From positions 355,507 to 419,506 of the forward strand of contig FMBT01000321.1 of the NCBI GenBank assembly GCA_900095095.1: 64,000 nucleotides of DNA, in the 5' to 3' direction. Of this stretch, positions 54,864-64,000 are shown piece after piece. Below the pieces are notes generated by a model. That model had not been told where the DNA came from. It saw only the letters and a list, made by a program, of their open reading frames with translations, and made no database searches. Both the position numbers and the translations under genes were made by a program. How positions within the stretch are numbered: position 1 is the stretch's first letter; each line of letters begins with the position of its first letter. The stretch comes from Fragilariopsis cylindrus CCMP1102. Lineage: Eukaryota > Bacillariophyta > Bacillariophyceae > Bacillariales > Bacillariaceae.

Positions 54864-55229
54864 TGTTGAAATACAATAGACACCCTCTGCGATCTGAGGT
54901 ACTTGTGATTGCTATGGCTATGTAATGCTTGAAGAGACTGTATGTTTGCTAGTTAACTTAGTTATTTATATATTTCCCTATTGCATAGATAATTAATAAA
55001 TAATGAGTAGTGACATGACAGTGGAGGTGCAGTGTACAGAGGTGCAATGATATTCATTTGCACAATGTAAACACAACACATCGCCTCTCGTCAATTGTCA
55101 GCCACACAACTAGATAACTTCACATGTTTTATTATTGTGAGGAAGCGACGTGCACAGATGTCATAATGCATATGATCCGCGACTACCACAAAACCCTCAC
55201 GGGACTCCAAATAAATTGAATCCGCAACA
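54864..55229 (-). repeat. 3' LTR of the copia element
   Basis: 366 bp, TG...CA ends; identical to the other LTR except one base (CAAAACCCT here against CAAAAACCT). It borders repeat copy 2 on its outer side. Confidence 0.95.
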
Positions 55230-55295
55230 CACTCCTATATTTGATATATAGAACAGTATGTTAATGTATCGAATATACATACCTTTAAACAATAT

Positions 55296-57869
55296 TCAAT
55301 TAGGTGGAGACCCACCCTTCTTGGCATCCGAATATGCCTTGTGATACTTGGCAATGGATTCCTCTGTATGTCCCATAATAGAATTCCTGTGAGTCCTAAA
55401 TAGGCAACCCTGTAGGGGCTTGGTCAAATAGTCGGATACCATTTCCTTAGTTGGATGATATATAACACTCATACTTCCATCCTTGATCTTGCTTGTTACA
55501 TAGAAATACCGAATGTTGATGTGCCTAGTCCTTTTGGTACTAGATTGTTTACCATTTCTTGCCAACAGAATTGTACTTGTATTGTCTTGTTGTATCACAA
55601 TTTCAGACCCAATCTTCTTCAAAATTGAATCGCTGTTAATTGATTTGAGCTGTTCTCCTACAAATAACTGCACCCATTCAACAAAGTTCATTGCATCATC
55701 GACCCCAACTAATTCTGCTTCCGTAGAGCTCTTGGTGTTGATCTTTTGCTTGATTGACATTGCCAATAGGGCGCCTTGTCCCAGTGTTAATACAGCACCG
55801 GTATGGCTTCTCATATCCTTGTGTATTGCAAACGATGCATCCACTGACCATAATAGTTTTCCAGTACCATCCCATCCCAACACGAGTGGAATGGATATGG
55901 TTAGTCGTAAATATTTGATCACCCTGGTTAATTTCCGGTAATCTGACTGTGTTGGAGCTTTCACTCGAGTACATAGATATGCTACAGCTACCTGTAGATC
56001 TGGTCTCGCTCTCTTTGAAGCAAACAGTAGCCTTGCTGTTGTTCGATGGAAGAAATCTGCTTCTTTTTCATTAAGCAGTGGTGAATCTTCATCCGCATCA
56101 AACAAGTTGCTACTTGCTGGTGTAGGTGATGTTCCCCTCATATCATTAGGCATTTCCTCCAGGATATCCTCCAAGTAGTCGTACATGGTGAAGATTACCT
56201 TCCCCTTTTCACTGTAATCAATAGTGATACCAAGATAGTCATGGACCAATCCGGTGCTAGCAGCAAGTGGCTTTCTTGTTGTACCAAATTGCTTGTTGAG
56301 GTCGGTTAGTACCGCGTCCACAACAGATTGCTTGACGTGTGATATCTTCAAGTCATCCACATGGAATTGGATTGTAACTTGGTTGCCATCAACCATCTTA
56401 TTGAATGTGCATCCATCATAGCAATTTGGTTCATATCCCCATTCCACTAATTGCTTACTAAGCTTGTCGTAGAATAATTTAGCACCAAGTAGTGTACCAT
56501 ACACTGCTTTAGTCAGCTTGGCATAGAGATGTTTCTTTCCATTCTTGCCAGGTACGAGATTCTTCTTGTATTCGGGGTTTATTTTGCATATCATACCGAC
56601 CATTACTCCATCGAATTTGAGCCAGCAGTCATGGTCTGCTGGCCAGTCAGCTTGTAGGAATGCTCCCGGGATGTCGCATGTGGCAACATATCTGCCTTCT
56701 ATCGCATCCATTAAACATGATGTCATCAATGCATATATCGACACTGTCGGGGAGCTAGACTCTTCCTTAGTGATGTATTCTCTTTGTGGCCGGCCATCGG
56801 CACAGCCTCTGGCCTTGATCTTTCCACAGCACTTTCTTTTTAAGAACATGAGGTAGTTGAGAGCCTCGTAACGTATGTGTTGATTGACTTCAGATGGATT
56901 AAGCATTTTTACTGCATTCATTCCTAAAAGATTATCATCAAGCTCTTTCACTGTTGCTTCATACCCAAGATCCTTGAATTCCTTCAGGCCTCTGTTAAAA
57001 CCATACTGTGGAGTAGACTTGGATGCTTCGATGTTGTTGTAAGAGGCAATGGTGTTGAGAACATAAGCATGTGATGATTGGGCGAACGCCCAATATGAAC
57101 CTAGGTCCGACACAAGCTCGGACGGAACGGATGGTTCCTCTACTGCAGCATCAATGACTTTGTCGTTGTTAGGTACTACAGTATTGTCTTGTATTACGTC
57201 ATCATCGAGATCTTCTTCTATCAAGTGTGTACCGTCATTGATGATGGGATACTTCTTCTTCTTATCGCTGCCACACTCCTGCTTTGCAGCTGGTGTAGTA
57301 GTAGTAAGAGCCACTGTTGGATTGTTGGCTGATCGGGTCCTATTGTCAAAGATGACAGGTTCTACACCCTGATTGTGTTGTTGTATTGGGTTCTGAAAGA
57401 AGTCTATCTGCGAGTCCGGGTCATCCGAACCAAACCCTGTTGAGTCAGGGTCTGCATCATTATCTGGATTATCTTTAAGTTCCAGTTTCCTTTCTTTGTC
57501 AAGTTCATCTTGATATTCTTCATCCATTTTAAAGTCAGCATCAGACGCATTGCTGTCATCATCATTATTATCATTGGCAGCGAAGTCATCAAGTGTGATC
57601 TTGCCATTCATGTCAGAGAATTCTAAGCCTTCTGGCTGTCCTTCCTCATTGCCAATGTGATTGACAGCTGTAATGGTGGCCTCACTTGTAGGTATTATTA
57701 CAACCCTGTTGACCGATACGACTTGTTTGGTGCTTAGTTTGAACACGCTGTGTCCACTGCCATTGTCAGCCCTACCGATGTACAAAGCATCGATTGACCT
57801 CTCTTGATCAGTACTGTTTGTACCACCCGTGAGACCTTGGACGTATTGCCTATTTTGATAGTAGGACAT
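55296..57869 (-). CDS. Copia reverse transcriptase and RNase H
   Basis: An 857-codon frame; its ATG at 57,869 lies in an overlap with the preceding frame, so the true protein should start in the integrase frame. Residues 1-260 are an acidic linker after the integrase. The RVT_2 domain starts near residue 300, with ARGCADGRPQREYI, DIPGAFLQADW, LTKAVYGTLLGAKLFYDKL and the catalytic FHVDDLKISH. RNase H shows LLWSVDASFAIHKDMRSHTG and SSTEAELVGVD. The end has RHINIRYFYVTSKI and VSDYLTKPLQG, the classic copia terminus. All catalytic residues appear intact. The frame is offset from integrase by one base near 57,846-57,858. Confidence 0.93.
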   Translation of the reverse strand: MSYYQNRQYVQGLTGGTNSTDQERSIDALYIGRADNGSGHSVFKLSTKQVVSVNRVVIIPTSEATITAVNHIGNEEGQPEGLEFSDMNGKITLDDFAANDNNDDDSNASDADFKMDEEYQDELDKERKLELKDNPDNDADPDSTGFGSDDPDSQIDFFQNPIQQHNQGVEPVIFDNRTRSANNPTVALTTTTPAAKQECGSDKKKKYPIINDGTHLIEEDLDDDVIQDNTVVPNNDKVIDAAVEEPSVPSELVSDLGSYWAFAQSSHAYVLNTIASYNNIEASKSTPQYGFNRGLKEFKDLGYEATVKELDDNLLGMNAVKMLNPSEVNQHIRYEALNYLMFLKRKCCGKIKARGCADGRPQREYITKEESSSPTVSIYALMTSCLMDAIEGRYVATCDIPGAFLQADWPADHDCWLKFDGVMVGMICKINPEYKKNLVPGKNGKKHLYAKLTKAVYGTLLGAKLFYDKLSKQLVEWGYEPNCYDGCTFNKMVDGNQVTIQFHVDDLKISHVKQSVVDAVLTDLNKQFGTTRKPLAASTGLVHDYLGITIDYSEKGKVIFTMYDYLEDILEEMPNDMRGTSPTPASSNLFDADEDSPLLNEKEADFFHRTTARLLFASKRARPDLQVAVAYLCTRVKAPTQSDYRKLTRVIKYLRLTISIPLVLGWDGTGKLLWSVDASFAIHKDMRSHTGAVLTLGQGALLAMSIKQKINTKSSTEAELVGVDDAMNFVEWVQLFVGEQLKSINSDSILKKIGSEIVIQQDNTSTILLARNGKQSSTKRTRHINIRYFYVTSKIKDGSMSVIYHPTKEMVSDYLTKPLQGCLFRTHRNSIMGHTEESIAKYHKAYSDAKKGGSPPN

Positions 57870-59806
57870 CTGAATTTCTTACCACTAACGATTTCTCTTG
57901 GTGATAGGATGGCATGTATTCCATTGCTCTTAGGTAGAGAGTTAATCAATTGGGCAACTTGGTGTACCATTTCAATGGTGAACCTCATTGGAAGTTTCTT
58001 GTACGGCATCATTAGCCTAACGGCTCGGATCCTCTCCTTGAGGAATCTTATTTGCCTTTCAATAGTCTCCACATGCCTGTCAGCATCACATGTTGATAAT
58101 GTTATATTGTATGGATCTCCTTCAAGCTCGTGCTTGATGGATTTGAATGCTCCGTCAGCTTCAATCGTTACGACCTTAAATACACTCCTACTTTTGTAGG
58201 ACTGTACTATTTTTAGAATGCACGCCAGTATGGCTTCACGATTATTCTTTCTTACACAGTACGTTTGTAGCAGTCCAATGTGCTTGGAGTGAGCTATTAG
58301 GAACTTGACTCCATTCACATGCATAAGGTCGATTGATATGTGGACATCAGTGTATTCTTTCAGTATGAATGATGGGAGTTCTGAAGTATCGTTCTCCGGC
58401 ATCTTGCTTGGCCGTTTGACAGTCTTTCCTTTCAGGGATGGGACGTCTGGACCATAGATCTTCTTTGCAATACGAATGTCCCTTCTGGTGAACCTGTTGT
58501 AGCCTATGATGTTGTGCTCCACTGCATTGGCCAGGTCAATGTCGCTAGGACATGCCAGTACTTGTTGTAGTTCTCTAACCTTGGCAGCTCTTCTGCAGTC
58601 AATTGCTGAGAACTGTGCGCTCTCGCCTTTGACAGTTTGATGTGCCATTACAACATGATCATTGCTATCCGTACCGATGTCAATACAGTACATGCCATTG
58701 GATGTCTTAGCAAACCGTATGTACGAGCCATCATCGTTGAATACATATATAGCATTGTCAATCGCACTGTCCATCACTACCCTTTTAGTTTCAGTAAGCA
58801 TGGCCAGTGATAGAAGGTTAGCTACTCCATTTGGATAGTAGTAATACCCATCACGAGGAAGAGGCAGTGTGTTGAGGTCATCACAAAGACGTCCTATGTC
58901 ATTAACTTGGAACTTCGAATCGGTGGTTCGAACAGCGATGGATTTGCTGTCATCAGAGAGTATGTCAGCTAGCAGGAAGGCATCCTTAAATATGTGAATA
59001 CTAGATCCACTATCAAGAGCAATGGTGGTCCGTGGGCCAACATTCTTACCCCCACTCCTTGCTTCCGGTGGTTGAACTGTCCCGGACATTTCAAGTGTCG
59101 GAGACAAATTAGAAACAAAGATAGGATCAGTAGTAACAGATACAACTTGGTGGTTGAGTACATAAGCACTATTCCAAATCATACCACCAGTCCAGTAAGG
59201 AGAGATGGCGTCATACCATGTGACGTCGAGATAAGATGGATCATCTATAGGATAGAATGATTGAGGTATAGTCGGAGCGGGCAGAGCATTACGGGTTTTA
59301 TATCGTATTGGTCTCCTTTGGTACCAGGTCTGGGTCCGAGGATTGGATCGGACCTGGGTTTGAGTGGGCCAGTAATCGGCCCATGGTTGCGTTATTATAG
59401 AACGCTTGGTTGCAAGTCGCTTTCTAGCATGGTACATACCAGAGTGCCTCCCTGAGGAACTCTTGTTGTTGCTGGAATTATGTCTTCTACATATGCCTGA
59501 AGGGCGTATGGCCATCGATGGATTAGTGTGCATTCGAACACTAGACATCAAACGTTCAAATCGTTGAATGCAATTGAAAATTGGATCAATATAGTTGAAA
59601 TGACGGAAAACACAAGACTCAATTTGAACTATGGCAGTACCGACTGTCAAGATAGAGTTAGCGATTGCTTGGAGTAGCTTGTAGGCAATTCCAAACATTG
59701 GAATGAATATGTTGTTGAAACACATTGCTGAAACGACAGTAGGTAGGCATCCTTGTTGTATATAAGCCAAGTTAGGCAAATCAATCCATAGATGGGTTTG
59801 ATCCAT
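57734..59806 (-). CDS. Copia protease and integrase
   Basis: A 690-codon frame from ATG 59,806, 41 bp beyond the gag stop and in another frame. The first ~90 residues are unusual and hydrophobic (AMCFNNIFIPMFGIAYKLLQ, AIANSILTVGTAIVQI), without a known copia counterpart. The aspartic protease motif is ALDSGSSIHIFKD (about residue 265). A GAG-pre-integrase region follows (NLLSLAMLTETKRVV). The integrase core has its acidic triad in HISIDLMHV, TIEADGAFKS and ETIERQIRFLKERIRA. At about 57,850 the natural sense leaves this frame: adding one base would continue from CPTIKIG into QYVQGLTGGTNSTD of the RT frame. The last ~40 codons of this frame are therefore not native sequence. Confidence 0.9.
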   Translation of the reverse strand: MDQTHLWIDLPNLAYIQQGCLPTVVSAMCFNNIFIPMFGIAYKLLQAIANSILTVGTAIVQIESCVFRHFNYIDPIFNCIQRFERLMSSVRMHTNPSMAIRPSGICRRHNSSNNKSSSGRHSGMYHARKRLATKRSIITQPWADYWPTQTQVRSNPRTQTWYQRRPIRYKTRNALPAPTIPQSFYPIDDPSYLDVTWYDAISPYWTGGMIWNSAYVLNHQVVSVTTDPIFVSNLSPTLEMSGTVQPPEARSGGKNVGPRTTIALDSGSSIHIFKDAFLLADILSDDSKSIAVRTTDSKFQVNDIGRLCDDLNTLPLPRDGYYYYPNGVANLLSLAMLTETKRVVMDSAIDNAIYVFNDDGSYIRFAKTSNGMYCIDIGTDSNDHVVMAHQTVKGESAQFSAIDCRRAAKVRELQQVLACPSDIDLANAVEHNIIGYNRFTRRDIRIAKKIYGPDVPSLKGKTVKRPSKMPENDTSELPSFILKEYTDVHISIDLMHVNGVKFLIAHSKHIGLLQTYCVRKNNREAILACILKIVQSYKSRSVFKVVTIEADGAFKSIKHELEGDPYNITLSTCDADRHVETIERQIRFLKERIRAVRLMMPYKKLPMRFTIEMVHQVAQLINSLPKSNGIHAILSPREIVSGKKFRCPTIKIGNTSKVSRVVQTVLIKRGQSMLCTSVGLTMAVDTACSN

Positions 59807-59846
59807 CCAGTGTCGTACGGTTCATATGGCATTCGATCTTCCGTTG

Positions 59847-62123
59847 TTAAGACCGGCCTTGACGAAAATCCTGAGTGTAACCTGCAATGTAACCTTGGTT
59901 CACTTCTATACCCAGAATATGCTTAAATCCATTGATTGTCATCTTGTGGAAGGAAGGCTTGTTGTATTGTTGGAATACATCATTGATTGTGTTATTTCTA
60001 ATCACATTTTCAAGTTGTTCACGAGAATTGATGTGACACTCTGTCATCTTTCGAGTTACCTTGTTGATCCAACGTGTAGGCTTGCGCCTTTGTTGGTATG
60101 ATGCCACTGCAACAATAGTATGATGCAGTAGAACATGAGCTGCAGGGTAATGGATTGGTGCATCATCTCTGCCGATTTCACCACACATAACATCATATCT
60201 TGTACTGTTGTATCGAAGATGTTCTTTGTGTCTGTATGTTTCCTCTTTCAGGAAACGCACTGTGCTGGTGTGAAGTGGTACTTGACATACTGTGTTCATC
60301 ATATGCCGGATGCTTGATGAGGCATCATTGGTACTACATTCTTCAAAGATATCAAGCAGATCCTCGACGTCCTTGATCCCTGCAGTCTGTAGCTTTAAAC
60401 GAAGTATATCTGAGTAGTCCACAATAGCTTCTGGTGTTGTACCTCCATATTCATGACTAATGAGGCCCGGATTATCTACTTCATAGTGTCGAATACGGAC
60501 ATGATCGCCTGAATTGTTCACTCTTTGAGCTGTTAGATATACCACTAATTCAAAATCTTGTTTGTGGTTGATCGCATAACTAGGTCGTTCATGCAATATC
60601 CTATCCCGCCGTTGATTGGACTCTTCAGATGAAGATTCTTCAGCATTGGCTGCTTGATCGACCACATGTGCAAAGCACAATAGGTCGGGTTCGTTGTCGT
60701 CATAAGCCTCATCAGCATCCTGCAGTCCTGCAAAACTAGCACCGATGAACATTTCCTCATCAGCTTCAGCTGTTGCTTCGCTAATAATGGAAGCCATAAC
60801 TGTTGCATTGAAATCAGCTTGATTAGTGTCCGTACACTCCTCAGTTTCTTCAACAACGACGTCGTCGATGGTTGGTTCTTCATGGGTGGGAGCATCATTT
60901 GGAATGATATCCTCCACTTCATTTTCAATAACAGGGTCGATAGTTTCGTGATAGGACACGATAGCTGTCTCAGCCTCTGTTTGATTGGTATTGTTATTAT
61001 CAGCTGGTGTCATCTTGAATGTTTCCAGTAAAGATAATGCTTCGCTCACAGTATTAGGATAACATGAGCTGTTGTTGACAGAATATGTTTTCACTAGTTC
61101 TGCACGGGCTTTGCTGTTAAGCGAATTCTTGATGATTAACCTGGCAACTGTTCTATCTTTGACAATATCATCGATAGGAGCTTGTTTCTCTTCAGTAAGG
61201 AGGTGGTATTCTTTGAATGTACATGGAGTATGATATCTTGATAATACTTTATCATAGATGGTTTGACCCACTATAAATTTACCACAAGTGAATACAGCCG
61301 ATTCGTATCGGTCCATCACTTCTTCTGCATAGTCTGCATCAGAAACACTCTTCACTTGTTTATAACCGAATGTTGAATGTAGAGAGTGCAGGTTCTTGAA
61401 TTCTTGATCAACCTTCACATTGCTTTGGTTCTGCGCACAAACAGATCTAAGGATGAGCAGGAATGCTATTAAATCCTTTTTCTTTTCTGCATCAGCCATA
61501 CGTTTGTCCATACGACAGTATGTTAGCACGTTGCTGTCAATGTTTCCAATGGCAATGCGATAATAACCTTCCACAATTCTACTGTATTGATTCCAGTTCG
61601 ACGACTGGATTTTTAACAGCGTGTGGTATTCAGCGTCCATTTGCTCCTTAAGAGCAGGATTGAAACATACTAGTGTGTTACCACCAGTTTCTGCACCATC
61701 TTCATCCAGGATTGGAGTCAGATTGGAATGCACTTCCGGACTTTCCTTCGGTGTAATGAAATCGGTCCTCAATTTAGGTTCTAGATCCAGAATAGCTGAA
61801 TCAAGCCCATAGGCTGCTGCCTCGGCAGCAGTACCAGCTAGGCTCTTCTGAAACACACGAAACTGACCAGCCTTGTTACCATTACCATCAGCAATTACAA
61901 TGCCTTTCATGGAGCTGTTGCCGGATGCCAAACCTTTGAAGGAAGATTTCGGTGTAGCCGTTTGTTTCTTCTTAGCAGAAGCGTTGTTGTTGTTACCCTT
62001 CTTCTGTTGTTGTTTCTTCTTTGATCCAGCTGCCTTCCCTGATGTGGTATCAGTCGTTGCGGCTGTTGCCTTGTTGTCGGCAGTACCACTTGGAGGAGTA
62101 CTGGATTCGTTATTTTGAGTCAT
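59847..62123 (-). CDS. Copia gag-like polyprotein
   Basis: Starts at ATG 62,123 (MTQNNESSTPPSGT); the open frame extends to 62,192 only through a TTG codon. About 758 residues. The N-terminus is Ala/Lys/Gln-rich and basic (GSKKKQQQKKGNNNNASAKK). A helical capsid-like region follows (MDAEYHTLLKIQSSNWNQYS, DLIAFLLILRSVCAQNQSN, SLHSTFGYKQVKSVSDADYA). An acidic stretch then leads to a C-terminal part ending VTRKMTECHINSREQLENVI and IEVNQGYIAGYTQDF. No CCHC zinc knuckle is visible. The protein is longer than usual copia gags, and the last ~200 residues resemble neither protease nor nucleocapsid. Confidence 0.85.
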   Translation of the reverse strand: MTQNNESSTPPSGTADNKATAATTDTTSGKAAGSKKKQQQKKGNNNNASAKKKQTATPKSSFKGLASGNSSMKGIVIADGNGNKAGQFRVFQKSLAGTAAEAAAYGLDSAILDLEPKLRTDFITPKESPEVHSNLTPILDEDGAETGGNTLVCFNPALKEQMDAEYHTLLKIQSSNWNQYSRIVEGYYRIAIGNIDSNVLTYCRMDKRMADAEKKKDLIAFLLILRSVCAQNQSNVKVDQEFKNLHSLHSTFGYKQVKSVSDADYAEEVMDRYESAVFTCGKFIVGQTIYDKVLSRYHTPCTFKEYHLLTEEKQAPIDDIVKDRTVARLIIKNSLNSKARAELVKTYSVNNSSCYPNTVSEALSLLETFKMTPADNNNTNQTEAETAIVSYHETIDPVIENEVEDIIPNDAPTHEEPTIDDVVVEETEECTDTNQADFNATVMASIISEATAEADEEMFIGASFAGLQDADEAYDDNEPDLLCFAHVVDQAANAEESSSEESNQRRDRILHERPSYAINHKQDFELVVYLTAQRVNNSGDHVRIRHYEVDNPGLISHEYGGTTPEAIVDYSDILRLKLQTAGIKDVEDLLDIFEECSTNDASSSIRHMMNTVCQVPLHTSTVRFLKEETYRHKEHLRYNSTRYDVMCGEIGRDDAPIHYPAAHVLLHHTIVAVASYQQRRKPTRWINKVTRKMTECHINSREQLENVIRNNTINDVFQQYNKPSFHKMTINGFKHILGIEVNQGYIAGYTQDFRQGRS

Positions 62124-62215
62124 CGTTAGAGTTGATATCTGGTATATTTGACTGTATCGATGGTTGTTATTGATTCGATTCGATCGGATCAATGGCTTTG
62201 ATTATTTATCAATTA

Positions 62216-62581
62216 TGTTGAAATACAATAGACACCCTCTGCGATCTGAGGTACTTGTGATTGCTATGGCTATGTAATGCTTGAAGAGACTGTATGTTTG
62301 CTAGTTAACTTAGTTATTTATATATTTCCCTATTGCATAGATAATTAATAAATAATGAGTAGTGACATGACAGTGGAGGTGCAGTGTACAGAGGTGCAAT
62401 GATATTCATTTGCACAATGTAAACACAACACATCGCCTCTCGTCAATTGTCAGCCACACAACTAGATAACTTCACATGTTTTATTATTGTGAGGAAGCGA
62501 CGTGCACAGATGTCATAATGCATATGATCCGCGACTACCACAAAAACCTCACGGGACTCCAAATAAATTGAATCCGCAACA
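62216..62581 (-). repeat. 5' LTR of the copia element
   Basis: 366 bp, matching the left LTR at 365 of 366 positions. As the 5' LTR of a minus-strand element it should hold the promoter. Its outer flank is AT-rich DNA unrelated to the flank of the other LTR. Confidence 0.95.
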
Positions 62582-63444
62582 GTTTATAACACGCGTAAAA
62601 TATCGTGAAATCCCTTATATAACTGGAATCCTGTTAACATTTCCAATAGAAGATCTAGAAAACCGTCTTTCTCCACAACTATTCAACCACAAATAAAGTA
62701 TGGCCAAAAATATCAGCAACAATAAGTAAATCAAAAATATCCAGTCAAAAATATATATATAACTAGTAAGACAACGGTCGACCAGCCTATTATTGATCTA
62801 TATTAGTACATATTAAGTAGGAACATCATCAAATCTATCGTCAATGCACTGATTCAACACTTCTAATACCGGTTGTACTCTTGTTGATTGTTCTCATGTC
62901 AAAAATATAGTACCTAGGTGGTCAAAGGATGTAGCTATATGATAACATTGATGAGGTTAATATAGGTGTTCAAGCGCCGCCAAATACATATATATATATT
63001 TATATAATACTTCTATCTCAGTCAATATTCGGTCAAAAATAAAGTTATAGGTAGTCAAAATGTAGCCGCCAATGTTCTCAGTTAACAGCAAACAAATTAA
63101 AATGCCATCACCATACGTGTTCTTCCAAACTTGTGGAAGAACAACATTTGGATAGTAGTAACTGTAGTAACTGTATATCTTCTACTATCTCATAGTTATA
63201 GAATCTAAAATTTCCTACAGAGACAGAAACCCCTGCTATATTCAACAATATTCTACCAAAATATAAGTATAGGTACCTTAGTGAAAATGTATCCAATGTT
63301 ACCGTTATTCCAAGCCTGAAATAAACTTGGAATATAGTTTTGAAGGTTGCGAAACCTTCTGTTATCATTAAAACTATTTAATCAAAGATTAGCTTTATAA
63401 AGTTAAAATCTCGACAACACTGCCAGTAAATAACAAACATAAAA
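62582..63444. other. AT-rich region with repeated GTCAAAAATA words
   Basis: No gene. Words such as ggtcaaaaata, ccagtcaaaaatat and tgtcaaaaatat recur at about 62,739, 62,897 and 63,032. An (at)n tract lies at about 62,986-63,004. Confidence 0.45.
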
Positions 63445-63518
63445 GCAGAGGTGGTCTAGTTGGTTATGACGCGGCTTTAACACAGCTGAGGTCGGGGGTT
63501 CGATTCCCCTCCACTGTA
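63445..63518 (+). tRNA. tRNA-Val (anticodon AAC)
   Basis: A 74-nt cloverleaf can be drawn by hand. The acceptor stem GCAGAGG pairs with CCACTGT (one G:U and an A:A mismatch at 5:68), with discriminator A73. The D-stem GTCT/TGAC has three pairs and a T:T. The anticodon stem CGGCT/AGCTG closes loop TTAACAC, giving anticodon AAC. The T-arm is GGGGG-TTCGATT-CCCCT. The internal promoters match RNA polymerase III consensus: A box TGGTCTAGTTGG and B box GGTTCGATTCC. T4 and T5 runs directly downstream serve as terminators. The anticodon A34 would be inosine in the mature tRNA. The acceptor mismatch leaves some doubt that the copy is functional. Confidence 0.85.
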
Positions 63519-64000
63519 CATTTTGTTTTTGATATTGGTATAATTTGGATTAAAGTTTTGCTGTTGCCAATGTTGATTATTCTGTTTTTGTTGAGCATCT
63601 GATTGAAAATGATATGTCTCTTAGATATATCGCAGTACATGTTCTGACATCGCTTGTTTAGCCTGAGTTTCGTAAATAAAGTGATTGAAAGTTGATGGCA
63701 GGCTTCTATTAAACAAACAGGCAACAAGATATAGTTATATATATAGTAAATAATGTATTAACAAATATTAGAGAAATAAATAAATAATCTAATATTATAT
63801 TCTTTTATTTCGTCGTATAGTATTATAAATAGTATACTATATATATCAAATACATCGGTCCTGTTGTTATTCCCTCACGCATGAATTACCATGATCAGGT
63901 TCTAGCGGTTTTCGGTAAAATATTGAATCTCAGCTCAGAAATATCCTTTGCTCCCGCAAACAAACAAGGTAACCGTTGTATTTAATTTCAAGACACAAAA
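63519..64000. other. AT-rich intergenic end of window
   Basis: Apart from T-runs after the tRNA (63,521-63,529), no feature is supported in this 480-bp stretch. Confidence 0.4.

Larger units (their letters stand above)
54864..62581 (-). mobile_element. Near-intact Ty1/copia (CoDi-like) LTR retrotransposon
   Basis: A 7.7-kb element on the minus strand bounded by 366-bp LTRs (TGTTG...CAACA). It contains gag (62,123-59,847), a protease-integrase frame (59,806-57,734) and an RT-RNase H frame (57,869-55,296). Integrase before RT gives the copia order. The flanks CACAC and GTTTA do not match, so no 5-bp target duplication is present. The sequence next to the 3' LTR on the sense strand is TATAGGAGTG, a weak polypurine tract. 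The primer-binding site next to the 5' LTR (TAATTGATAAATAATC) could not be matched to a tRNA by eye. Confidence 0.93.

Overview
This window reads as nuclear DNA of a diatom (or a very close stramenopile relative). The evidence is as follows. The genes are single, widely spaced and divergently or convergently arranged, with short GT-AG introns of about 100-240 bp. Predicted plastid proteins carry a signal peptide followed by an Ala/Ser-x-Ala|Phe (ASAFAP-like) cleavage motif. There is an HSF-type regulator, DUF6824-like domains, two unnamed domains that I know from diatom proteomes, and Ty1/copia (CoDi-like) retrotransposons. The DNA is AT-rich, and coding regions are full of trinucleotide repeats encoding poly-Q, N, S, D and E. 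No bacterial operon, rRNA or CRISPR structure was seen.

Layout. 1-2.7 kb: two minus-strand genes whose reading frame is broken by small indels; the second carries a DUF6824-like domain. 2.7-7 kb: non-coding DNA with a 1.7 kb repeat (copy 1) that contains about 190-bp tandem units. 7-17.1 kb: a two-TM protein, a protein with an unnamed diatom domain, a wax ester synthase/DGAT-like acyltransferase, a TauE/SafE-type transporter and a MYND-finger protein. 17.3-19.9 kb: a decayed mariner-like transposon with recognisable inverted termini. 20.1-23.5 kb: the most unusual gene, an HSF DNA-binding domain joined through one 99-bp intron to a DUF6824-like domain and three helicase-associated (HA) repeats. 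23.9-52.1 kb: plastid-targeted 6-phosphogluconolactonase, a plastid-type unknown protein, a type I membrane protein, two large diatom-specific proteins, a small Cys-rich protein, a short MITE, an ABCG transporter, two small membrane proteins, plastid IspH, a tandemly duplicated glycosyltransferase and a plastid YceD/DUF177 protein. 52.7-54.9 kb: copy 2 of the repeat, interrupted by a copia RT-RNase H relic. 54,864-62,581: a nearly intact Ty1/copia element on the minus strand with 366-bp LTRs that differ at one position. 63,445-63,518: a tRNA-Val(AAC) gene.

Functionally, four products are predicted to enter the plastid: IspH (last step of the MEP isoprenoid pathway), 6PGL (oxidative pentose phosphate pathway, NADPH supply), YceD/DUF177 (23S rRNA/ribosome accumulation) and the unknown protein at 26.9 kb. 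The other genes look like unrelated neighbours, as is usual in a diatom chromosome. Splice sites were assigned by hand from GT-AG consensus and frame continuity; none is confirmed by transcripts.
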